Below, in pieces: positions 7,251 through 14,494 of a stretch of DNA of 31,179 bases (position 1 is its first letter; every line of letters begins with the position of its first letter). This DNA comes from Blastocatellia bacterium UBA7656 (GTDB lineage: Bacteria; Acidobacteriota; Blastocatellia; UBA7656). Location: positions 1-31,179 of the forward strand of contig DLHY01000012.1 in NCBI GenBank assembly GCA_002483445.1. Reading direction: 5' to 3'. Made by a program: the position numbers and the translations under genes. The notes beneath the pieces are model-generated. The model had not been told where the DNA came from. It searched no databases and saw nothing but the letters and a program-made list of their open reading frames with translations.

Positions 7251-9080
7251 ATGAGATTTCTTTCAACAGGCGCGTTGTGGTGGCTGGCTTTGAGCGGGAT
7301 CATAATATTTTTCTACCTGCTCAAACTCAGACGCAAACGCCGGACGGTGCCAAGCGTTCTGCTCTGGCAGCGCGCGCTTGAAGAACTGGAAGCGAACGCC
7401 CCCTTCAGAAAATTGCGCCGCAGCCTGCTTCTTCTGCTTCAACTCCTCGCGCTTGCAGCGATGGTCTTAGCATTAGCCCGACCGCTCATCGCGACGCGCG
7501 CTCTGGCGGCAGGCAGCGCCGTGATAATAATTGATTCGACTGCCAGCATGAGCGCGCGCGATGAAGACAGTCGCACGCGCCTCGAACGAGCGAAAGAACT
7601 TGCCCGCGAGATGATCGAAGGGCTTTCCGATGATGACCGCGCCGCCGTGATCGAAAGCTCTTCGCGTGTGACTGTGCGAAGTCCGCTCACAACCGATAGT
7701 TCCGCGCTTCGCTCCTCAATCAACGACATAATCGAAACCGATGCGGCGGGCAACCTCACGGACGCGCTTCAACTCGCCGAGCAGATTGCAAAGACTGAAC
7801 GCGACGCGGCCATAGTCATCATCAGCGACGGCGGAGGAACGCTTGCCGAGGCCGAGTCGCAGGCGCAACAAAAATCCGCCGGTGTTGCAGTGCGTTTCGT
7901 TCGCGTCGGTCAGCGTTCCGAAAACATCGGCATCGTCGCTATGAATTCGCGCACAACTCAGAGCCTGGCGCGACGCGAACTATTCGCCTCGATAGCCAAC
8001 TTCAGCGACCGCGATCAAATCACGGGCGTCGAACTCCGCATCGATGGCAATCTGATCGATGCGCGAACAGTGAGCGTGGGTAAAAATGATCGCGCCTCTT
8101 TGATATTCGACGCCTTGCCGCAAAAGGGCGGGCTTGCGGAACTGCGCCTCGCGACGGATGACGACCTCGCTTCAGACAACATCGCTTTTGCATATCTTCC
8201 CGACGCTCGACGGTTGAGGGTCGGACTTGCGAGCGAGAATCCATTTCTGATTCGCGCGCTGGCGGTCAACACCGAAATCGATGCGCGGCGCTTGGATTCA
8301 AACAGCGACGTAAACGATCTTGATTGCATCGTCAGCGAAGGCTCTCTTCGACAGGATGCGATTGACAGCCGCAAGCCGCTGCTCGCCATCAATCCGCAGG
8401 ACACTGCTCTCTGGCAAATCGCATCGACACGCGAGCAGCCGCAAATCACTTCGTTTGATCGCTCGCATCCGGTCAACGCTTATCTGAGCTATGCCGATCT
8501 CCACATCGAATCGATTTCAGTGAGAACCACGGCGACCTGGCTCAAACCCATAGCGAACATCGGCAACGATGCGCTTCTTTCGGCGGGCGAGGACGCGGGC
8601 CGAAGGATCGTAATGATCTCGATTGATCCGGCGAAAAGCGATTTGCCGCTCAAAGTGGAGTTCCCGATTCTCATTGCGAATGCGATAAACTGGCTCGCAG
8701 GCCGCGAGCATTCAACAGACGACCGCGCCATTCGCGCGGGCCAGTCCGTCACGCTTCGCGCGCCCGCGCCGACCGTCATCACCCTGCCCGACGGCGACGC
8801 GCGAGAAGCATCGTCACACGACGGAGAAACGGTCTTTGCCGACACCTTGCGCGTCGGGCTTTATCAGGTGAAGGATTCGCAACCATTTGCCGCGAGTTTG
8901 TTGAGCGAGTCGGAATCCGACACTGCGCCGCGCGATAGTGTTCGCACCCGCGCGGGAGAAGTGAGCGGCGAAGCTCAGACCTTTCATTCGGAGCGCGAAG
9001 CCTGGCGCTGGGTCGCGATTGTGGCTCTCGCCCTGCTCGCCTTCGAATGGTGGGTCTATCACAGAAGGATTGCTTCTTAG
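7251..9080 (+). CDS. BatA-like VWA-domain membrane protein
   Basis: 609 residues. The N-terminal BatA-type region has two membrane helices (about 8-25 and 59-76) with the basic motif KLRRKRRTVPSVLLW between them, typical of 'aerotolerance regulator N-terminal' proteins. A von Willebrand factor A domain follows (about 89-220), with a metal-ion-dependent adhesion site Asp95-x-Thr97-x-Ser99 where the usual first Ser is Thr, then a Thr in GNLTDAL and the ISDGGG strand. The middle part is beta-rich and unassigned. A last helix near 590-603 (VAIVALALLAFEWWVY) anchors the C-terminus. In Bat operons such proteins occur with a MoxR ATPase and a DUF58 protein; neither lies in this window. No strong ribosome-binding site is visible before ATG 7251. 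It shares direction and theme with the second VWA gene downstream. Confidence 0.85.
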   Translation: MRFLSTGALWWLALSGIIIFFYLLKLRRKRRTVPSVLLWQRALEELEANAPFRKLRRSLLLLLQLLALAAMVLALARPLIATRALAAGSAVIIIDSTASMSARDEDSRTRLERAKELAREMIEGLSDDDRAAVIESSSRVTVRSPLTTDSSALRSSINDIIETDAAGNLTDALQLAEQIAKTERDAAIVIISDGGGTLAEAESQAQQKSAGVAVRFVRVGQRSENIGIVAMNSRTTQSLARRELFASIANFSDRDQITGVELRIDGNLIDARTVSVGKNDRASLIFDALPQKGGLAELRLATDDDLASDNIAFAYLPDARRLRVGLASENPFLIRALAVNTEIDARRLDSNSDVNDLDCIVSEGSLRQDAIDSRKPLLAINPQDTALWQIASTREQPQITSFDRSHPVNAYLSYADLHIESISVRTTATWLKPIANIGNDALLSAGEDAGRRIVMISIDPAKSDLPLKVEFPILIANAINWLAGREHSTDDRAIRAGQSVTLRAPAPTVITLPDGDAREASSHDGETVFADTLRVGLYQVKDSQPFAASLLSESESDTAPRDSVRTRAGEVSGEAQTFHSEREAWRWVAIVALALLAFEWWVYHRRIAS

Positions 9081-9082
9081 TC

Positions 9083-9170
9083 GTCCTTTGTCATTGGTCA
9101 TTTGTCCTTTGTTTTTGTTTGGTGATTTGACAAAGGACAAAGGACGAAGGACAAGGGACGAATGACAACG
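9083..9170. repeat. Heptanucleotide inverted-repeat element A
   Basis: The left arm is a run of 7-base units (GTCCTTT, GTCATTG, GTCATTT, GTCCTTT, GTTTTTG, 9083-9117). After an 11-base centre, the right arm is a run of complementary units (GACAAAG twice, GACGAAG, GACAAGG, GACGAAT, GACAACG, 9129-9170). It starts three bases after one stop codon and ends one base before the next ATG, so it fills the whole gap. The arms can form a long imperfect hairpin in the mRNA and occupy the place where the downstream ribosome-binding site should be. The design resembles the short tandem 7-mers (STRR) described in filamentous cyanobacteria. Confidence 0.75.
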
Positions 9171-9171
9171 G

Positions 9172-12051
9172 ATGAAGATCGAATTCACCAACCTGTCGGC
9201 TTTGATCCTGCTGGTTTTGATTCCGGCGGCGATCTATCTTGCGCGCAGCGGCCTTGCCAACCTGTCGCGCGCAAGGAGCGCGGTGAGCATAACTCTGAGA
9301 GCCTTGATTCTGCTTGCGCTCGTGCTTGCGCTGGCAGGAGTGAGGCTCAGGCTTGAGACGCGAGACCTCGCGGTGATTTTTCTCGTCGATGTTTCTGCAA
9401 GCGTCGACAGAGAAGAGCAGGCTCGCGCGCTGGAAATAATCAATCGCGAGATCGAAGGGGCCGGACCGCGAGATTTCATCGGAGTCGTGGCCTTCGCCCG
9501 CGAGCCTTCCGTCGAACTGGCTCCTACGAGGAAAGAATTGCTCGGCGACTGGCGACTCGCGGAGATCAACTCCAACCCGCCGCGGGATTACACAGACATC
9601 GCTTCGGCTTTGAGACTTGCAGCCGCGCTCGTTCCAGAATCGGCGGCAGGTCGAATGGTTCTGCTGTCGGACGGAAATGAGAATCTCGAAAACGCTTCTC
9701 AGGAAGCGCAGATTCTTCGCGCCGAAGGAATCGAAATCTACACACATTCGCTCTCGACTGTGAGCGAGCGACGCGGGCGATTCGAAGAAGTCGCTGTCCG
9801 CGATCTCGTCGCGCCCGAAACGAGCGCGGAAGGCGAGACGTTCGATTTGAAAGTGACGGTCGATAGCACTATCGACGCGGATGCGCGACTTCGCGTCTTT
9901 CGCAATGATTCGCTCGTGGCTGAAAGACCGGTTCATCTCACGGCTTCGGGCGAGAATATTTTCGTGCTTCCGCAGCGCAATGAGGAGAAAGGTTTTTATA
10001 CTTATCGCGCCGAGGTCGAAGCTATAGGCTCGGACAGCTTCGCGCAGAACAACTCGCGCGAAGCCTTCACCATCGTTCAGGGCAAGCCCAAGACGCTTTA
10101 TCTCTACGGCGACGCTACCGCCTCGCCCGCGATAACTCGCGTGCTTGCGGACGGAAATTTTGCGGCGACGATTCGTTCGGCTGACTCAGCGCCGCCGACG
10201 CTTGCAGGATTTCAGGATTACGATCTGGTCATATTCGATAACGTCCCGGCGCTGGCGCTGACCAAAAATCAGATGAAGATGGTTCAATCCTACGTGCGCG
10301 ATTTGGGCGGCGGCTTTTTTATGATCGGCGGCGATCAGAGCTTCGGCCCTGGCGGATATTATAAAACTCCGATTGAGGAGACGTTGCCCGTTTCGCTCGA
10401 TGTTCGTCAGAAGAAACATTTCCCGTCGCTTGCCATCGCGCTCGTTATAGATAAATCAGGCTCAATGAGTGGAACCAAGATGCAATTGGCTCTGGAAGCC
10501 GCTTCCGCGACAGTCGAGTTTTTATCCGAAAGAGATTCAGTAGGCGTCGTCGCGTTCGACAGCGAAGCGCACGGAGTCGTAAATCTCACAAAGGTTGAAG
10601 ACAAGCAGGCGATCACCGACAGGATTCGCTCGATTCAGGCTGTGGGCGGGACGAATATGTATCCCGGCATTCGCATGGCTTACGAGTGGCTGCAATCCTC
10701 AGACGCGCAACTCAAGCACATCATCGTTTTGTCGGACGGGCAGAGCGAGGAAGGCGATTTTCGCGGCATCGCTCAATCGGCGCGCAACGCGGGGATGACT
10801 CTTTCATCCGTCGCCATCGGCGAAGATGCCGATCATCGGACTATGAAATTCATCGCCGATGCGGGCGGCGGTCGTTTCTACGCGACCAACGATGCCGAGT
10901 CGCTCCCACGCATATTCACCCGCGAAGCTTTTCTCGCATCGCGGGCGACGATCATCGAAGAGCCTTTCGTTCCCCGTCACATCCGACCGACGCAGGCGAC
11001 ATCCGGCATAGATTGGAACAGCGCGCCGCCGCTCGGCGGTTATGTCGGGACGGCGGAGCGCGACCTGGTAAGCTCGCCCGCGATCACTGCGCTCATATCA
11101 GACAAGGACGATCCCGTTTATGCCCAATGGCAATACGGGCTGGGCCGCGCGGGCGCTTTCACTTCGGACGCGAAACCGCAATGGGCCGCCGGGTGGATGA
11201 ACTGGCCGGGGTTCGGTCAATTCTGGACTCAGGCTTTCAGAGACGTCCTCCGTCGCGAGGGCGCGAACGATCTTGCGTCGCGGGTCGAAATCGATGCCGG
11301 TCGCGGTCACATCGCGGTTGAAGCGATAGCGGCGGACGGTCGTTTCAAAAACAATCTTCGATTGCGCGCTCACATAGTCGCGCCTGATCTTTCGACTTGG
11401 GACATTACGCTCGATCAAACCGCGGCGGGTCGCTATGAAACAGACTTCGCGGCCACTTCTCGCGGAGCTTATCTGGTGAGCGTGATTGAAGAGGGCGGCC
11501 AGATGCAGGTGACAGGAGCGGTGAATTCGTACTCGCCCGAATTCAGCATCGCGTCTTCAGACGCAAATCTACTGACGACGGTGAGCGAAGCGACCGGCGG
11601 CAAAATTATGAGCGGCAGCGAAACGTCGGATTTGTTCGAGCGAAGACAGACGCGCACGCGACCGCGCGAAGTGTGGGAATCGCTCATGCTGATCGCATTG
11701 TTGCTGTTGCCAATAGATGTCGGAGTGCGCCGTCTTCACATCACGCGCGAGCAGGTGGAACAGGCTCGCGCGTGGATAAGCGCGAAGCTGCGCCGAAAAG
11801 GAGCGCAGGAAGAAGAGGCGGTCGCCTCGCTTGAGCAGTTGAAAGCCTCCCGCTCGCGAGTGCGATTGAGCGATGCGGCAGAGGAATCAACAGCGGCGAG
11901 TGAATCGACAGCGCGAGTGATTGAACCTGTAACGCGAGTCGAGAAAACCTCAAAGCCGATGCTGGACATAGAGCCTGAAAGCGCGGCGACGCAGGGGGAA
12001 GGGCCGCTTGCCAGCCGCTTGCTTGAGGCGAGGCGAAAGAAGCGCGAATAA
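9172..12051 (+). CDS. Double-VWA membrane protein with glutamine-amidotransferase-like domain
   Basis: 959 residues. Two N-terminal membrane helices (about 8-24 and 41-56) are followed by a first VWA domain with an intact metal site DVSAS (Asp73, Ser75, Ser77). A beta-sandwich stretch (about 215-300) looks like an extracellular CARDB/Ig-type fold. Next comes a GATase1-like segment (about 307-410: KTLYLYG..., DLVIFDNVPA, GGGFFMIGGDQSFGPGGY), which belongs to a class lacking an obvious catalytic Cys. A second VWA domain has DKSGS (Asp427, Ser429, Ser431). A final helix near 828-843 precedes a charged Glu/Arg-rich tail of about 115 residues. This is a recognised architecture of unknown function beside Bat-type proteins. 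ATG 9172 has no canonical ribosome-binding site; the repeat element abuts it. Likely co-transcribed with the 7251 gene. Confidence 0.87.
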   Translation: MKIEFTNLSALILLVLIPAAIYLARSGLANLSRARSAVSITLRALILLALVLALAGVRLRLETRDLAVIFLVDVSASVDREEQARALEIINREIEGAGPRDFIGVVAFAREPSVELAPTRKELLGDWRLAEINSNPPRDYTDIASALRLAAALVPESAAGRMVLLSDGNENLENASQEAQILRAEGIEIYTHSLSTVSERRGRFEEVAVRDLVAPETSAEGETFDLKVTVDSTIDADARLRVFRNDSLVAERPVHLTASGENIFVLPQRNEEKGFYTYRAEVEAIGSDSFAQNNSREAFTIVQGKPKTLYLYGDATASPAITRVLADGNFAATIRSADSAPPTLAGFQDYDLVIFDNVPALALTKNQMKMVQSYVRDLGGGFFMIGGDQSFGPGGYYKTPIEETLPVSLDVRQKKHFPSLAIALVIDKSGSMSGTKMQLALEAASATVEFLSERDSVGVVAFDSEAHGVVNLTKVEDKQAITDRIRSIQAVGGTNMYPGIRMAYEWLQSSDAQLKHIIVLSDGQSEEGDFRGIAQSARNAGMTLSSVAIGEDADHRTMKFIADAGGGRFYATNDAESLPRIFTREAFLASRATIIEEPFVPRHIRPTQATSGIDWNSAPPLGGYVGTAERDLVSSPAITALISDKDDPVYAQWQYGLGRAGAFTSDAKPQWAAGWMNWPGFGQFWTQAFRDVLRREGANDLASRVEIDAGRGHIAVEAIAADGRFKNNLRLRAHIVAPDLSTWDITLDQTAAGRYETDFAATSRGAYLVSVIEEGGQMQVTGAVNSYSPEFSIASSDANLLTTVSEATGGKIMSGSETSDLFERRQTRTRPREVWESLMLIALLLLPIDVGVRRLHITREQVEQARAWISAKLRRKGAQEEEAVASLEQLKASRSRVRLSDAAEESTAASESTARVIEPVTRVEKTSKPMLDIEPESAATQGEGPLASRLLEARRKKRE

Positions 12052-12099
12052 TCGGGCCTTCTTTTTTTTGAGCCGCGTAGTATAGTTTATCGATTCGCT

Positions 12100-14148
12100 A
12101 TGACGAAACGATACGTTATAAAGCGCGACACGCCGCGCCGCTTTCTGGTCAATTACCGCGCCGACCTCAACGACGAACAATACTCGGTCGTCACTGCTGG
12201 CGCGGGGCCGCTGCTGGTCATAGCCGGAGCCGGGTCGGGAAAGACTCGAACCGTGACTTATCGCGTCGCGTGGCTCATCGAATCGGGCGTAGACCCCGCG
12301 CGCATACTGCTCGTCACTTTCACCAACCGGGCTGCTCGCGAGATGATTCGCAGAGTCGAAACCTTAGTTCAGTCCGATGTGCGAAAAATCTGGGGCGGGA
12401 CGTTTCATTCCATCGCTAATCGCATACTCCGCCGTCACGCGCAGTCAATCGACTACCTGCCGAACTTCACCATACTCGACGCCGAAGACGCGAAAGAACT
12501 CATCGAGCTTTCGATTCAGGACGCAGGCATTGACACGAAGGCGAAGCGTTTTCCTAAGCCTGAGGTCCTCAGCGATATTTTCAGCTTCGCCACGAATCGC
12601 GATATGATGATTCGCGACTCGCTCCCGCGCCACTATCCGCACCTTGAACATCTCTCTTCGCAGATCGAACAGGTCGACCGCATCTATCAGGCGCGGAAGC
12701 TTGAGCGAAACGCGATGGATTATGACGACCTGCTTTTGAACTGGAAGCGACTGCTCGTGGAAAAACCTGAAACGGGCGATTACTGGGCCGATAATTTCCA
12801 GCACATTCTCGTCGATGAGTATCAGGACACGAATAAAATTCAGGCTGAGATCATAGACCTTCTCGCCTCGCGCCATCGCAACGTGATGGTTGTCGGCGAC
12901 GATGCTCAATCGATCTACAGCTTTCGCGGCGCGCACTTCGCCAACATATACACTTTCAAAGATCGCTATGCGGACGCGCAGGAATTTCGATTGGAGACCA
13001 ACTATCGCTCGCGGCCTGAAATCCTGATGGCTGCAAACGCATCGATAAGCCAGAATCGCAAACAGCTTCCAAAGACTCTTCGTGCCGTCCGGCCTTCCAT
13101 CGGGCAAGCGCCCGCGCTCATACCATGCCGCGATTCGGATCAGCAGGCGGCTTTCGTCGCCGGACGCATACTCGAATTGCGCCAGGACGGAGTGCCGCTC
13201 ACCGATATGGCTGTGCTTTATCGAAGCCACTGGCACGCGATGGAACTTCAGATGGAACTCACCCGTCGCGACGTTCCTTATACGGTGCGTTCGGGCGTTC
13301 GATTCTTCGAGCAGGCGCACATCAAAGACGTGACTTCGTATCTTAGGATCGTCGTCAATCCGCGCGATGAGATAGCGTGGAAGCGAGTCCTCAAGCTCAT
13401 TCCATCGGTTGGCAATGCGACGGCGAGTCGTATATGGGAGCGAATAAGTTTCGCCGAAGAGCCTCTCGCTTTAGTCATTCGCGCGGATTTCGAAGCCCGC
13501 CCGCGGGCCGCCAGCGCTTGGCAGGAGTTTGTGAAATTGATCGGAGGACTCATCTCTCCTGAAAACATTGATCGGCCTGCGGCGCAGATCGCTTTTGTGC
13601 TTTCGAGCGGATACGAAGAATATCTTGAGAACACTTATGAAAACGCAGACCTGCGCGCTGAAGACCTGCGCCAACTGGCGAACTACGCGGCGCGATTTGG
13701 TTCGACTGAAGAGTTTTTGTCAGAGCTTGCGCTTGTCAACACCGAGCGATTCGGCTCTCCGCAATCGACTACTGCCGAAGATGTGGTGATGGGCGGGGAT
13801 GAGGATGAAAAATTGGTGCTTAGTTCCGTGCATCAGGCCAAAGGGCTTGAGTGGAAAGAAGTGTTTCTGATCTGGGCTGCGGACGGAAAGTTCCCGTCTG
13901 CGCGAAGCCTTCGCGACTCGGAGAGCGAAGAAGAAGAGCGGCGATTGTTTTACGTCGCGCTCACGCGGGCGAAGGACGAGCTCTACATCACCTATCCGCT
14001 GGTCGTCACTGACTGGTCGCGACAGACAGTGATTCAAAAACCTTCCCGTTTCATTTATGAGGTTCCGCGCGATCTCTTCGAGGTCTGGTCGGTCGAAGAG
14101 GAATCGATAGATGCGGGATCGGATGACACGCCACAGTTGATCAATTGA
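12100..14148 (+). CDS. UvrD/PcrA-type SF1A DNA helicase
   Basis: 682 residues. All superfamily-1A motifs are visible: Q-motif region LNDEQYSVV, Walker A GAGSGKT (43-49), motif Ia VTFTNRAAREM, Walker B ILVDEYQDTN, motif III VVGDDAQSIYSFRGA, motif IV ETNYRSR, motif V SSVHQAKGLEWKEVFLI and motif VI YVALTRAKDELYI. It is an ATP-driven 3'-5' DNA translocase acting in repair or in clearing protein from DNA. It is slightly short for PcrA/UvrD (about 720 residues) and lacks the usual C-terminal extension. The 48-base gap upstream contains an eight-T run and TATAGT, so a promoter here is possible but I see no matching -35. No link to the VWA genes beyond direction. Confidence 0.9.
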   Translation: MTKRYVIKRDTPRRFLVNYRADLNDEQYSVVTAGAGPLLVIAGAGSGKTRTVTYRVAWLIESGVDPARILLVTFTNRAAREMIRRVETLVQSDVRKIWGGTFHSIANRILRRHAQSIDYLPNFTILDAEDAKELIELSIQDAGIDTKAKRFPKPEVLSDIFSFATNRDMMIRDSLPRHYPHLEHLSSQIEQVDRIYQARKLERNAMDYDDLLLNWKRLLVEKPETGDYWADNFQHILVDEYQDTNKIQAEIIDLLASRHRNVMVVGDDAQSIYSFRGAHFANIYTFKDRYADAQEFRLETNYRSRPEILMAANASISQNRKQLPKTLRAVRPSIGQAPALIPCRDSDQQAAFVAGRILELRQDGVPLTDMAVLYRSHWHAMELQMELTRRDVPYTVRSGVRFFEQAHIKDVTSYLRIVVNPRDEIAWKRVLKLIPSVGNATASRIWERISFAEEPLALVIRADFEARPRAASAWQEFVKLIGGLISPENIDRPAAQIAFVLSSGYEEYLENTYENADLRAEDLRQLANYAARFGSTEEFLSELALVNTERFGSPQSTTAEDVVMGGDEDEKLVLSSVHQAKGLEWKEVFLIWAADGKFPSARSLRDSESEEEERRLFYVALTRAKDELYITYPLVVTDWSRQTVIQKPSRFIYEVPRDLFEVWSVEEESIDAGSDDTPQLIN

Positions 14149-14274
14149 CGGCAACCCCGCTCGTCGAAAATGAATCTGAGGTTTGCGCTCGCGGTTGTGG
14201 AACCAAAACAGAGAGCGCGCGTTTTCATGTATCACGAAACGCTATTGAATCTCTTATGATTTGAAAGGAGCAGA

Positions 14275-14481
14275 GTGGAGACGCATCCACCACAGAAAAA
14301 TATGGCCACAAGATTCGAACAAGCAGAAGGCTTGCATGGACGACAGTGGGAGTGCAAACAGTGTCACCGGATGATCCCCGCAGATGAAACAGTCGCGCTT
14401 CATCTCATAAACAGAATTCTTTATGGCTGGTGCCAACCGTGCTTCAGTCGCCGCGCTGAATTGCCGATGGCTGGCGATTGA
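14275..14481 (+). CDS. Small double-CxxC zinc-ribbon protein
   Basis: 68 residues from GTG 14275, preceded by AAAGGAG at good distance. Two CxxC pairs (Cys27/Cys30 in WECKQCHR and Cys53/Cys56 in WCQPCF), 22 residues apart, are typical of a small zinc ribbon. No membrane segment or signal peptide. It converges with the histidine kinase gene, 13 bases away. The 126-base gap before it has TATGAT near 14256 but no convincing -35. I do not recognise a named family; the paired cysteines and good ribosome-binding site argue that it is a real gene, perhaps a nucleic-acid- or protein-binding adaptor. Confidence 0.65.
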   Translation: METHPPQKNMATRFEQAEGLHGRQWECKQCHRMIPADETVALHLINRILYGWCQPCFSRRAELPMAGD

Positions 14482-14494
14482 TCGGTAAAAGTTT

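Noticed and set aside
9083..9170. CRISPR-like array
   Set aside because: Units are seven bases, directly adjacent, with no spacers, and they reverse orientation in the middle.
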